Shown: positions 30,502 through 40,267, numbered from the stretch's first letter. The stretch is 56,619 bases of DNA from an uncultured Bacteroidales bacterium (GCA_937896895.1 CALBNV010000090.1:1-56619), one strand, 5' to 3'. A program made the numbers and translations. The notes: a model not told the origin generated them from the letters alone.

Positions 30502-33006
30502 ATGAAAAATTCCTTTAATATCTTAATTCTTGCATTGTCTTTTCTGATGATGTCGTGCGTGAAGTTCTCAAACACCGCAAATCAAAGTCTTAACGAAGGC
30601 TGGAACTTGAAGACTGACACGTTAAACATTGATTTACAAGTAAATGTGCCGTCGGTGGTGCAGACTGACTTGTTTGAAGCGGGTCTCATCCCGCATCCGT
30701 ATCTCGGGAAAGTCGAGCAGGATTTGCAATGGATTCCGCAACGTAACTGGGATTATTCGTTGAATTTCAACGTCGATGACAAAATTTTTGAAAAAGACAA
30801 CATCGACATCGTCTTTGACGGCCTCGACACCTACGCCGACGTGTGGCTCAACGGCGAGAAGATTCTGCATTCCGATAATATGTTTTTGTGTTATGAAAAA
30901 GATGTGAAAAATCTTCTCAAAAAGAAAGATAATGAACTCAAAGTCCGTTTCTATCCTTTTGATAAAGAACGCGATAGCTTGATTGCGACTTATCCGCTGC
31001 GTTTCCCGGAAAAATACGCCGTGATGCGCAAATGCGGCTATCAGAACGGCTGGGACTGGGCACCGCGTTATCTCAACATCGGCATCTGGAAAGATGTCTC
31101 GCTTCAGGCCTGGTCGAACATGAGAATCGTCTCGGCCTCCGTCATGACCGAAGATATTGTTGATAATCAGGCTGAAATGAAAGTAAGGGTTGTTGTCGAA
31201 AGCGATGTCGAACGTGAGGCTTCGTTGTTTGTGGAATACGGCGACATTCAGCTTGGTTTTGCGGAAACCGCGGTAAAACCTGGTGAAAACGAGATTGTTA
31301 CTAAATTTAAAATCGAAAATCCGGAGCCGTGGTGGCCTAACGAGATCGGCGCACAAAACATGATGGCGTTCAAAATCAGTGTCGGCGATGCGAACGGTGT
31401 TGTCGCCACAGATCCGGTCGTCGTGAGGACAGGCATCCGCAAAGTCGAGCTGATTCAGGAGCCTGACAGCGTTGGCGTCTCGATGTTTTTCAGAATCAAC
31501 GGGAAGGACGTTTTCGCGAAAGGCGCGAACTACATTCCGGAGGAGATGATGGAGTCGTGGATGACTAAAGAAAAGACAATCAAGCTGTTGGCTGAATGCA
31601 AAAACTCACATTTCAACATGTTGCGCGTCTGGGGCGGAGGCATCTATCCGCCGGATTTCTTCTTCGACGCATGCGACAGCCTCGGCATCATGGTCTGGCA
31701 GGATTTCATGTACGCCGGCTCGACTTATCCTTATACCGATGATTTTTTAAACAACGCAAGAGAAGAAGCCATTCAGCAAGTGGTTCATTATCAGAATCAT
31801 CCGTCGTTGGTGATGTGGTGCGGCAACAACGAGGTCAGCAACGGATATTATGATTGGGGCTGGCAGTCATCGATGAATTGGAGCGATGCGGACTATCTCG
31901 AAATGCGTCACGGAATGGACACTTTGTTTGAGAATATTTTGGGACAAGTTGTTGATTATTATGATGGTACGGTGCCGTATTTCCCAAGTTCGCCTAAATA
32001 TGGCTGGGGTCATCAGCAGAGCCTTACCGAAGGCGACAGCCATTACTGGGGCGTGTGGTGGGGCGAATATCCTTATGAGATCTATCTTGAAAAAGTGGCG
32101 CGTTTCAACAGCGAATACGGCTATCAGGCCTATCCGAGCCTATCGACTATGAAGAAGATTTCGCCTGAACTCGATTGGGCTGTTCTTGATGCGCATCAAA
32201 AACACGCAAGAGGAAAGTATCTGATTGATAAGCATATAGCGAAATATATTGACGAAAATCAAAGCGAAGACATGGCTCGGTTGGTCTATAACAGCCAGCT
32301 CTCGCAGGCGTGGGGGATGGGCCTCGCAATTGAGGCGCATCGTGCGGCGAAGCCAGTCTGCATGGGAACGCTTTATTGGCAACTCAACGACGCTTGGCCT
32401 GTAATAAGCTGGTCTTCAATAGATTACTACGGAAACAAGAAAGCTCTTCATTGGAAACTTAAAGATTTGTACGCACCTATATTAATAGGTGTACTTCCGA
32501 CGGTCGATGGCAACTTCACCGTTTACGCAAGTTCCGATTTGTACCGCGAAATCAAAGGCGAAATGATTTTGAAAGTGAAGGATTTTTCGGGAAATATTGT
32601 CAAATCTTATTCCGAAAAGGTGATGATTCCTGAAAACGGCTGTGCTCATCTCTCACTTGACGTGAATGATTTTGCAAAAGATTTTGACAAGACGGCGACT
32701 TATATCGATATGCAACTTGTTGAAAATGAAAATATTATTTCCGAAAGGCTTCAATATCTCGCATATCCGAAAGACCTGAATCTCGAAAAAGCCGAACTCA
32801 TTCCGCAAGTCAGAATTGAAAATGGAATCGCAACTATCGAATTTACATCAAACACTTTGGTGAAAGACGTTTGCGTTGAAAGTTCTGACGAAAACGGAGT
32901 GTTCTCCGACAATTTCTTCGACCTCCAGCCGAATGAGGAAAAGGTGATAACATTTACAACATCAGAAGAAAATCCGACATTTAAAGTGATGATGCTCAAC
33001 AAGTAA
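30502..33006 (+). CDS. Beta-mannosidase lipoprotein (GH2)
   Basis: Glycoside hydrolase family 2 protein of 834 aa that removes terminal beta-linked mannose. A lipobox Cys at residue 19 (MMSC) predicts a periplasmic or outer-membrane lipoprotein. The jelly-roll sugar-binding domain (DGLDTYADVWLNG), the immunoglobulin-like domain and the TIM barrel follow in order. The acid/base is Glu444 in WCGNNE and the nucleophile Glu538 in FNSEYGY. The gene starts 17 bp after hipA on the same strand, without a clear -7 box in the gap, so read-through from hipBA is possible. It converges with lepA. Confidence 0.92.
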   Translation: MKNSFNILILALSFLMMSCVKFSNTANQSLNEGWNLKTDTLNIDLQVNVPSVVQTDLFEAGLIPHPYLGKVEQDLQWIPQRNWDYSLNFNVDDKIFEKDNIDIVFDGLDTYADVWLNGEKILHSDNMFLCYEKDVKNLLKKKDNELKVRFYPFDKERDSLIATYPLRFPEKYAVMRKCGYQNGWDWAPRYLNIGIWKDVSLQAWSNMRIVSASVMTEDIVDNQAEMKVRVVVESDVEREASLFVEYGDIQLGFAETAVKPGENEIVTKFKIENPEPWWPNEIGAQNMMAFKISVGDANGVVATDPVVVRTGIRKVELIQEPDSVGVSMFFRINGKDVFAKGANYIPEEMMESWMTKEKTIKLLAECKNSHFNMLRVWGGGIYPPDFFFDACDSLGIMVWQDFMYAGSTYPYTDDFLNNAREEAIQQVVHYQNHPSLVMWCGNNEVSNGYYDWGWQSSMNWSDADYLEMRHGMDTLFENILGQVVDYYDGTVPYFPSSPKYGWGHQQSLTEGDSHYWGVWWGEYPYEIYLEKVARFNSEYGYQAYPSLSTMKKISPELDWAVLDAHQKHARGKYLIDKHIAKYIDENQSEDMARLVYNSQLSQAWGMGLAIEAHRAAKPVCMGTLYWQLNDAWPVISWSSIDYYGNKKALHWKLKDLYAPILIGVLPTVDGNFTVYASSDLYREIKGEMILKVKDFSGNIVKSYSEKVMIPENGCAHLSLDVNDFAKDFDKTATYIDMQLVENENIISERLQYLAYPKDLNLEKAELIPQVRIENGIATIEFTSNTLVKDVCVESSDENGVFSDNFFDLQPNEEKVITFTTSEENPTFKVMMLNK

Positions 33007-33014
33007 GTTTGCGA

Positions 33015-34802
33015 TTAATCCAGCTTCAGCACCGCCAGGAACGCCGACTGCGGCACTTCCACGTTGCCGATCTGACGCATTCTCTTCTTTCCTTCCTTCT
33101 GTTTTTCAAGCAGTTTGCGCTTACGCGAGATGTCGCCGCCGTAGCATTTTGCGGTGACGTCCTTTCTCACCTGACGCACGGTCTCGCGGGCGATGATCTT
33201 CGCGCCGATGGCCGCCTGGATCGCGATGTCGAACTGCTGTCTCGGAATCAACTCCTTGAGCTTCTCGCACATGCGGCGTCCGAAAGAGTAGGCGTGGTCA
33301 ACGTAAATCAGCGTTGAAAGTGCATCGACGGTGTCGCCGTTGAGCATGATGTCGAGTTTCACGAGCTTCGACGGCTTGTAACCGCAGACGTGATAGTCGA
33401 ACGAGGCGTAACCTCTTGATATTGATTTAAGTTTGTCGTAGAAATCAAAGACGATTTCGCTCAGGGGCATCTCGAAGGTGAGTTCCACGCGGTCGGTGGT
33501 GAGATAGACCTGGTTCTTCAAAATGCCGCGGCGGTCGATGCAGAGCGTCATGATGGAGCCGACGTACTCGTTTTGCGAAATGATTTGGGCCAGGATATAA
33601 GGCTCGTCGATGTGGTCGAGTTTCGTGGTCTCCGGCATCCCGCTCGGGTTGTGGACATCGACGACGCTGCCGTCGGTGAGGTAAGCCTTGAACGAGACGT
33701 TTGGCACCGTGGTGATCACGTCCATGTTGAACTCGCGGTCGAGGCGTTCCTGGATGATCTCCATGTGAAGCAGTCCGAGGAATCCGCAGCGGAACCCGAA
33801 GCCGAGTGCCATCGACGACTCCGGCTCCCAGACGAGCGACGCGTCGTTGAGCTGTAGCTTCTCCAATGAGCTTCTAAGTTCTTCATAGTCATCGGCATCG
33901 ACGGGGTAAACGCCCGCGAAGACCATAGGCTTCACGTTCTCGAAGCCGGCAATCGGCTTGTCGCACGGAGTCGCTACCGTCGTGATCGTGTCGCCGACCT
34001 TCACTTCTTTCGATGTCTTGATGCCGGAAATGATATAGCCAACGTTGCCCGCCGAAAGCTCCTGCTTGGCAACCTGTTTCATCTGAAGCACCCCGATCTC
34101 ATCGGCGTTGTATTCCTTCTCGGTCGCGAAGAACTTCACCAATTCGTTGGCGTGAATCGTGCCGTTCATTATCCTGAAATACGCGATGATGCCTCTGTAT
34201 GAATTGAATACGGAGTCGAAGATGAGTGCCTGGAGCGGCGCTTTCGGGTCGCCTTGCGGTGCCGGGATGCGTTTCACGATGGCTTCGAGGATCTCCGGCA
34301 CGCCGAATCCGGTGCGGGCCGAGCATCTTAAGATGTCTTCTTTGTCGCAGCCTATCAGATCAATGATTTGATCCTCAACCTTCTCAGGGTTCGCGCTGTC
34401 CATGTCAATCTTATTAATGACAGGGATCACCTCGAGGTTGTGGTCGATGGCCATGTAAAGGTTGCTGATGGTCTGTGCCTGTATGCCTTGGGAGGCATCG
34501 ACGACAAGCAGAGCGCCCTCGCACGCCGCGATTGAACGCGACACCTCGTAGCTGAAGTCAACGTGGCCGGGGGTGTCAATTAAATTCAATGTGTAAATTT
34601 CTCCTTCGTGTTCGTATTTCATCTGGATGGCGTGGCTTTTGATGGTGATGCCGCGTTCGCGTTCCAAATCCATGTCATCCAAAACCTGATCCACTAACTC
34701 TTTCTTTGTCAAAGTGTTAGTCATCTCAATCAATCTGTCCGCCAAGGTGCTTTTGCCGTGGTCAATGTGTGCTATGATACAAAAATTCCTGATATTTTTC
34801 AT
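33015..34802 (-). CDS. lepA: Elongation factor 4 (LepA)
   Basis: Ribosome-associated GTPase, 595 aa, acting in translation or 30S assembly. G1 AHIDHGKST, G3 DTPGHVDFS, G4 NKID and the LepA-specific C-terminal domain with YASFDYHVCGY are all present. Its start MKNIRNFCIIAHIDHGKS is canonical. The -7 box TAATTTTG ends only 4 bp before the ATG, so the transcript may be leaderless. Confidence 0.96.
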   Translation of the reverse strand: MKNIRNFCIIAHIDHGKSTLADRLIEMTNTLTKKELVDQVLDDMDLERERGITIKSHAIQMKYEHEGEIYTLNLIDTPGHVDFSYEVSRSIAACEGALLVVDASQGIQAQTISNLYMAIDHNLEVIPVINKIDMDSANPEKVEDQIIDLIGCDKEDILRCSARTGFGVPEILEAIVKRIPAPQGDPKAPLQALIFDSVFNSYRGIIAYFRIMNGTIHANELVKFFATEKEYNADEIGVLQMKQVAKQELSAGNVGYIISGIKTSKEVKVGDTITTVATPCDKPIAGFENVKPMVFAGVYPVDADDYEELRSSLEKLQLNDASLVWEPESSMALGFGFRCGFLGLLHMEIIQERLDREFNMDVITTVPNVSFKAYLTDGSVVDVHNPSGMPETTKLDHIDEPYILAQIISQNEYVGSIMTLCIDRRGILKNQVYLTTDRVELTFEMPLSEIVFDFYDKLKSISRGYASFDYHVCGYKPSKLVKLDIMLNGDTVDALSTLIYVDHAYSFGRRMCEKLKELIPRQQFDIAIQAAIGAKIIARETVRQVRKDVTAKCYGGDISRKRKLLEKQKEGKKRMRQIGNVEVPQSAFLAVLKLD

Positions 34803-34806
34803 GCCG

Positions 34807-34814
34807 CAAAATTA
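34807..34814 (-). promoter_or_regulatory. -7 box immediately before lepA
   Basis: TAATTTTG with just CGGC between it and the ATG. Transcription normally starts 4-7 bp past this element, which would be at or next to the A of the start codon. Confidence 0.6.
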
Positions 34815-34862
34815 AGAAAAAATTATTATCGCTGTAATGTTATTTGAATTGAAAATAATTTC

Positions 34863-34870
34863 TAACTTTG
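34863..34870 (+). promoter_or_regulatory. -7 box for gap
   Basis: TAACTTTG, giving a leader of about 95 nt before the ATG at 34973. Confidence 0.6.
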
Positions 34871-34972
34871 CAAAATATTTGGGGAAGGAATTTGCGATTT
34901 TCGTGAAGTGTGGGTTTCTGTTTGGGAAAAGACACTTGTTCTTGAATTTAATCACATCAAGTTAATAATAAC

Positions 34973-35998
34973 ATGGCAAAGAAAATTAGAATCGGAATTA
35001 ACGGCTTGGGACGTATCGGACGATTGGTCCTGAGAGCGGCTCAGAAACGAGACGACATTGAGATTGTTTACATGAACGGCACATGCCCTGTCGATTATCA
35101 GGCTTACATGCTCAAATACGACACGATGCATGGTCAGTTTGACGGCACTATTGATTACAATCTCGAAAAAAGCACATTGATTATCAACGGCAAGGAAATC
35201 CCGACGAGCGTCAGCCGTGACCCTGTGGGACTGAAATGGGGTGAATATGGCGCGGATTACGTCATCGACTCGACAGGCAAGTTCCTGACGGCTGAGGCGG
35301 TTCAGCCTCATCTTGAAAGCGGCGCAAAATATGTCATCATGGCCGGCCCTTCAAAGGACGACACCCCGATGTTCGTCTGCGGCGTCAACGACAAGACCTA
35401 CGTCAAAGGCACGCGTGTCGTTTCAAACGCCTCCTGCACTACAAACTGTCTGGCTCCCATCGCCAAGGTCATCAACGACAACTGGGGCATAGTTGAAGGT
35501 CTGATGACGACTGTTCATTCAACAACAGCGACGCAGAAACCTATTGACGGTCACTCACTTAAAGACTGGCGTGGCGGTCGTGCCGCAGCCGGCAACATCA
35601 TCCCTTCATCGACAGGCGCGGCGAAGGCGGTCGGAAAAGTCATCCCGTCGCTGAACAAGAAACTCACAGGCATGTCACTGCGCGTCCCTACACTGGACGT
35701 CTCTGTCGTTGACCTTACTTGCAAACTTGCGAAACCAGCCACATACGAAGAGATCTGCGCAGCCATGAAAGCAGCTTCCGAAGGCGAGATGAAAGGCATC
35801 CTCGGCTACACCGAAGACGCTGTCGTCTCTTCAGACTTCCTCGGCGACACACGCACCTCTATCTTCGACGCAAAGGCCGGCATCGCACTCGACGAGACCT
35901 TCGTGAAGGTCATTTCATGGTACGATAACGAAATCGGTTATTCAAACAAACTCCTCGACCTCATCAGAACGATGGCCGAGATTAACGGAGATATTTAA
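34973..35998 (+). CDS. gap: Glyceraldehyde-3-phosphate dehydrogenase, type I
   Basis: Glycolytic dehydrogenase of 341 aa with the Rossmann motif INGLGRIGR, catalytic Cys155 in SNASCTTNC and the WRGGRAAAGNIIPSSTGAAK phosphate-site region. Two positions that contact the adenosine ribose differ from the usual NAD-type enzyme. The Asp ending the second beta strand is Gly36 (YMNGTCPVD, normally ND), and the Pro of the DGPS loop is His194 (DGHS). Loss of that Asp is associated with acceptance of NADP, so the cofactor may not be NAD alone. Strong terminator at 36020-36056. Confidence 0.95.
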   Translation: MAKKIRIGINGLGRIGRLVLRAAQKRDDIEIVYMNGTCPVDYQAYMLKYDTMHGQFDGTIDYNLEKSTLIINGKEIPTSVSRDPVGLKWGEYGADYVIDSTGKFLTAEAVQPHLESGAKYVIMAGPSKDDTPMFVCGVNDKTYVKGTRVVSNASCTTNCLAPIAKVINDNWGIVEGLMTTVHSTTATQKPIDGHSLKDWRGGRAAAGNIIPSSTGAAKAVGKVIPSLNKKLTGMSLRVPTLDVSVVDLTCKLAKPATYEEICAAMKAASEGEMKGILGYTEDAVVSSDFLGDTRTSIFDAKAGIALDETFVKVISWYDNEIGYSNKLLDLIRTMAEINGDI

Positions 35999-36019
35999 AG
36001 ACATTTGAAATTCATGAAT

Positions 36020-36056
36020 ATGCAAAGCGTGAGACCGTTTCGCGCTTTGCATTTTT
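36020..36056 (+). terminator. Intrinsic terminator after gap
   Basis: atgcaaagcg (36020-36029) pairs with cgctttgcat (36043-36052), followed by T residues. Confidence 0.8.
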
Positions 36057-36102
36057 GTGGATTTTGTGAAAAAAACAATATTCTGCGACTTAAAACTTGA
36101 TT

Positions 36103-38319
36103 ATGAACACATTGCCTGACACATATTCCAATGAGGAAAAGATAGAGCTGGAACGTCAGTTTCAGGAGCTTTTGCGATGTTGGAAGACTCGCAAAGACGA
36201 ACAGGATGTTGAAAAGGTGACTGAGGCTTACCTGCTTGCCGCGAATGCGCACAAAGACGCTCGCCGGCGGTCGGGTGAGCCTTACATGTATCACCCGCTC
36301 GCGGTGGCTACAATCATAGCGGGCGAGATGGGGATGGGCAGGACATCGATAATCTGCGCCCTGCTGCATGACGTGGTGGAGGATACGGAGTACGGCCTCG
36401 ACTACATCCGCGAGAGATTCGGCGACAAGGTGGCGCAAATTGTTGACGGCGTCACGAAAATCACCGATGATGATGTCGATGATAACGTGAAGAGCCTCCA
36501 GGCGGAGACGTTCCGCAAAGTCATCAAGGGCATGTCGGACGAGATACGCGTCATTTTGGTGAAACTCGCCGACCGCCTGCATAACATGCGGACTCTCGGC
36601 TCGATGCCTCATGACAAACAGCTGAAAATAGCGTCGGAGACAACTCAGGTCTATGCGCCTATAGCGTATCGCCTCGGCCTTTACAAAGTCAAGACCGAAC
36701 TCGATGACCTCTGCCTCAAATACATCAACCCGCAAATCTTCAACTCCGTGAAATCACAGCTTGACGAGATAAGAGCCCGGAAACTCAAGGAGCTGGAGGA
36801 CTTCGTGGCGCCGGTGAAAGACTATCTGATGCAACGCGGCATCAAGGTGACGGCGATGGCGATTGAACGTAACGTCAGCGCGGTATGGGAGAGGATGGAG
36901 AAGTACGGCATGTCGATAGAAGAAGTGTATGACGTCTATGTCGCACGAATCATCATCGACTGTCTGCCGGAAGAGGAGAAGATGCGCTGCTGGGAGACTT
37001 TCGCGGCGTTCACCACGTTCTATTATCCCGACTCGAAGAAGATGCGCGACTGGGTGTCGTTCCCGAAAACCAACGGTTATGAGTCGATTCACGCCGTCTT
37101 CATGAGCAAGGAGGGCAACTGGATTGAGACGCAGATACGCACCGAACGCATGAACGAGATCGCCGAGCATGGCTTCTCGGCCTATTGGAAATACCGAGAT
37201 CTCGACACGAAAGTGGAAAGCGGCCTCGACCTATGGATGAGCGTCGTCAAAAACCTTGTCAATCAGGAGGACTCAAAAAAAGCCTCGGCACTCGACTTCA
37301 TCGACTACTTCAAACTCGACCTTTTCAACGATGAGATTTTCGTGTTCACCCCGAAAGGCGACAAGATGACGTTCCCGAAAGGCTCCACTGTTCTCGATTT
37401 CGCCTATAATATCCACTCCGACATCGGAAACCATTGCGCCGGCGCGAATGTGAACAAGAAACTCGCAAGCCTCAACACTGAACTGAAAATGGGCGACCAG
37501 ATAGAAATTATCATTTCGCAACACGTTGAGCCTCAAGAGGAATGGTTCGATTACCTCGCCACCTCAACGGCTAAGAGCCGCCTCAAGGAAGGCATCAAAG
37601 ACTACCGCCGACCGTTCAAGGTGAAGGGCAAACCGATGCTCGAGGAGATTTTCCGGAAGGCGAAAGTCGAGTTCTCGAAACAGAACAGAAACACCATGGT
37701 TGAGAAACTGCATCTTATGGGACGCACCGACTTGTATTATTATGTCGCGATAGGCAAAATCGGATTGCAGGAAGTGGAGAACGTGTTCAAAAACAATGAC
37801 AAGAAAGTCGATACCTTGCTGAAATACATCACCTTCGGCCTTGTGAAGCCGTCTTCACAGAAGAAAAACGAAAATACAACCGCGGAGGGCACACCCGACA
37901 CAGGCTATTTGGTGGCGCAGTGCTGCAAGCCGATCCCTGGCGACGATGTCGTGGCGATAGATCTCCCTGGCGAACCGATCCATATCCACCGCCCCGACTG
38001 CCCCGAAGCTATGAAACTGATGTCGCGCTTCGGTAAGAACATCGTGAAGGCAAGCTGGAAACTCGGTGATGATATTGCATATCTTGCGACACTTAAACTC
38101 ACGTGTATCAATAAGATAGGTCTCGGAGTGAGTGTCTTCGATGTCATAAGCAAAGACGAAAAACTTGACATCAGGGAAATCAACATGAAAAGCGAAGGCT
38201 CGATGGTCATCGCGACAATCACATTGCTGGTGACGAATGTACAGACACTTAATAATCTTATCGATAAGTTGAAGAAAATAGAACTTGTGAAAAAGGTCGA
38301 AAGAATCGTCAAAAATTAA
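36103..38319 (+). CDS. RelA/SpoT family (p)ppGpp synthetase/hydrolase
   Basis: Bifunctional-type stringent-response protein of 738 aa. Hydrolase HD domain is intact (YHPLAVA, His89-Asp90 in LLHDVVEDTEYG, DGVTKI). The synthetase domain keeps the catalytic Asp in EEVYDVYVAR, NGYESIH and the Glu of WIETQIRT. However, the nucleotide-binding R-x-K-x3-S-I element appears changed to ERNVSAVW. TGS (DEIFVFTPKGDKMTFPKG) and a C-terminal ACT-like region follow. It may therefore be mainly a hydrolase. I start at ATG 36103; a TTG two codons earlier is less likely. fur and purA follow. Confidence 0.9.
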   Translation: MNTLPDTYSNEEKIELERQFQELLRCWKTRKDEQDVEKVTEAYLLAANAHKDARRRSGEPYMYHPLAVATIIAGEMGMGRTSIICALLHDVVEDTEYGLDYIRERFGDKVAQIVDGVTKITDDDVDDNVKSLQAETFRKVIKGMSDEIRVILVKLADRLHNMRTLGSMPHDKQLKIASETTQVYAPIAYRLGLYKVKTELDDLCLKYINPQIFNSVKSQLDEIRARKLKELEDFVAPVKDYLMQRGIKVTAMAIERNVSAVWERMEKYGMSIEEVYDVYVARIIIDCLPEEEKMRCWETFAAFTTFYYPDSKKMRDWVSFPKTNGYESIHAVFMSKEGNWIETQIRTERMNEIAEHGFSAYWKYRDLDTKVESGLDLWMSVVKNLVNQEDSKKASALDFIDYFKLDLFNDEIFVFTPKGDKMTFPKGSTVLDFAYNIHSDIGNHCAGANVNKKLASLNTELKMGDQIEIIISQHVEPQEEWFDYLATSTAKSRLKEGIKDYRRPFKVKGKPMLEEIFRKAKVEFSKQNRNTMVEKLHLMGRTDLYYYVAIGKIGLQEVENVFKNNDKKVDTLLKYITFGLVKPSSQKKNENTTAEGTPDTGYLVAQCCKPIPGDDVVAIDLPGEPIHIHRPDCPEAMKLMSRFGKNIVKASWKLGDDIAYLATLKLTCINKIGLGVSVFDVISKDEKLDIREINMKSEGSMVIATITLLVTNVQTLNNLIDKLKKIELVKKVERIVKN

Positions 38320-38352
38320 TTAAAATCATCGAATATCTGACTGAATTTTTTG

Positions 38353-38360
38353 TATCTTTG
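38353..38360 (+). promoter_or_regulatory. -7 box for fur-purA
   Basis: TATCTTTG, 39 bp before the ATG at 38400. Confidence 0.65.
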
Positions 38361-38399
38361 GCGGTGCTATAAAGAAACGTATTGCTTTTGTAAGTCGTT

Positions 38400-38876
38400 A
38401 TGAATGAAGTCGAAGAAAACATTCTTGAGAAAGTGAGGAACATTTTCACCGAGTATTTGCAACGTCATGATTTCCGGAAGACTCCCGAGAGATTCATGAT
38501 TTTGGAGGAGATTTATAACATTGACTGTCATTTCGACATTGATTCGCTTTACACACAAATGAAAAACAAGAAATTCCGCGTGAGCAAGGCGACTCTTTAC
38601 AACACGATAGAGCTTCTGATGGACTGTAATTTGGTGACAAAACATCAGTTCGGGCAGAACCGCGCACAGTTCGAGCGTTCTTACAAATTCAAGCAGCACG
38701 ACCATTTCATCGATGTGGTGACCGGCGACGTGTTCGAATACTGCGACCCGCGGATCATGGAGATACAGAAGTCGGTGGAAGATATGTTTGACGTCGATAT
38801 AGCCTATCATTCGCTTACTTTTTATGGAACGAAGAAACGCCATAAGAGGAAGCGCATTAATCAAAAAAGAACTTAA
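38400..38876 (+). CDS. Fur family transcriptional regulator
   Basis: Metal-dependent repressor of the Fur superfamily, 158 aa. The winged helix reads FRKTPERFMILEEIY and VSKATLYNTIELLMD; the dimerisation domain carries HDHFIDVVTGD with the metal-binding histidines. The C-terminal CxxC zinc pairs of classical Fur are absent (one Cys only), so it may depend on one metal site. The tail is highly basic (KKRHKRKRINQKR). The gene is 26 bp before purA and probably shares its transcript. Which metal or peroxide it senses is not visible. Confidence 0.85.
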   Translation: MNEVEENILEKVRNIFTEYLQRHDFRKTPERFMILEEIYNIDCHFDIDSLYTQMKNKKFRVSKATLYNTIELLMDCNLVTKHQFGQNRAQFERSYKFKQHDHFIDVVTGDVFEYCDPRIMEIQKSVEDMFDVDIAYHSLTFYGTKKRHKRKRINQKRT

Positions 38877-38902
38877 ATAATTGAAAATTAAATTTTTATA
38901 AA

Positions 38903-40180
38903 ATGGCAAAATTAGATTTGCTTCTTGGCTTGCAATGGGGAGACGAAGGTAAAGGTAAAGTCGTCGATACATTGACCCCTAATTATGATATTGTCTGCCG
39001 CTTTCAGGGCGGCCCGAATGCCGGACACACCATAAAGTTTGACGGCAAGAAGTTTGTACTTCATACTATTCCTTCCGGAATATTTAACGATAAGTGTATC
39101 AATGTGATAGGCAACGGTGCCATCGTTGATGCGAAGATTTTCAAGGATGAAGTCGATGGCTTGACAGCCGCCGAAGTCGATGTCATGGGCCGACTCCTCG
39201 TCTCGTCGCGCACACACCTCATCGTCCCGACACACCGCGCCCTCGATGCCGCAAATGAAAAAGCACTTGGCAAGATGAAAATCGGCTCGACGCTGAAAGG
39301 TATCGGCCCGACATACACCGACAAGACCGCACGCCGCGGACTGCGTGTCGGCGACATCATGTCACCGGACTTCAGAAACCGCTACGAGAACCTCAAGGCG
39401 CGTCATCTTCAGGAGATAAAAAACCTCGACTTCGACATCGACACTCTGACCCTCGACGGGATGTCTTTCGACGAATACGAGAAGGTGTGGTTCGATGCCA
39501 TCGACTTTATGAAGAAATTCAAAGTCGTTGAAAGTGAATATTATATTAACAAGGCTCTTGATGAAGGCAAGAAAATACTCGCGGAAGGCGCGCAAGGCTC
39601 GATGCTCGATGTCGATTTCGGGAGCTATCCTTTCGTCACCTCGTCATCGACGATGGCGGCGGGTGTCTGCTCAGGTCTCGGTGTCGCCCCGTCAAGGGTC
39701 GGCAAAGTGTTCGGAATCTTCAAGGCCTACTGCACCCGCGTGGGGACAGGCCCGTTCCCGACAGAGCTGTTCGACGAGACGGGTGAGCAGCTCCGCCGTA
39801 ACGGTCATGAGTTTGGTGCAACGACAGGCCGCCCGCGTCGTACAGGCTGGCTCGACATTCCGGCTCTCAAATACGCCTGCATGATGAGTGGCGTCACTGA
39901 CCTGATGATGATGAAGTCGGATGTCATGAACGATATTAAGGAGATTAAAGTCTGCATCGGCTACGAATATGACGGCAAAGTCATTGACTATCTGCCGTTT
40001 GAAGCCTGCACCGAGACGATGAAACCCGTGTATGAGACGCTTCCGGGCTGGAACTGCGAAATCGACGGCAACATCCCCGGAAAACTCGAGGAATACATCA
40101 AGTATATCGAAAAGAAAGTCGGCGTGCCGGTGAGGCTCGTGTCGTATTCACCCGACAGAAACGCCAATATTTACAGGTGA
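38903..40180 (+). CDS. purA: Adenylosuccinate synthetase
   Basis: First committed enzyme of AMP synthesis from IMP, 425 aa. Motifs: the N-terminal GLQWGDEGKGKVVD P-loop, GGPNAGHTI, the IMP-binding GIGPTYTDK, and the switch region GTGPFPTEL with TGRPRRTGWLD. All catalytic residues appear intact. Follows the Fur-family gene by 26 bp; ends at a hairpin terminator. Confidence 0.97.
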   Translation: MAKLDLLLGLQWGDEGKGKVVDTLTPNYDIVCRFQGGPNAGHTIKFDGKKFVLHTIPSGIFNDKCINVIGNGAIVDAKIFKDEVDGLTAAEVDVMGRLLVSSRTHLIVPTHRALDAANEKALGKMKIGSTLKGIGPTYTDKTARRGLRVGDIMSPDFRNRYENLKARHLQEIKNLDFDIDTLTLDGMSFDEYEKVWFDAIDFMKKFKVVESEYYINKALDEGKKILAEGAQGSMLDVDFGSYPFVTSSSTMAAGVCSGLGVAPSRVGKVFGIFKAYCTRVGTGPFPTELFDETGEQLRRNGHEFGATTGRPRRTGWLDIPALKYACMMSGVTDLMMMKSDVMNDIKEIKVCIGYEYDGKVIDYLPFEACTETMKPVYETLPGWNCEIDGNIPGKLEEYIKYIEKKVGVPVRLVSYSPDRNANIYR

Positions 40181-40222
40181 GGTTTTAATGGATTAAAGAG
40201 TAAAGAGTAAAGTTAAAAGAGT

Positions 40223-40249
40223 GGAGACGGCTGAAAAACCGTCTCCGTT
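40223..40249 (+). terminator. Intrinsic terminator after purA
   Basis: ggagacgg (40223-40230) pairs perfectly with ccgtctcc (40239-40246); a short T-run follows (gttt). Confidence 0.75.
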
Positions 40250-40267
40250 TGTATAAATTGAGGAAAC

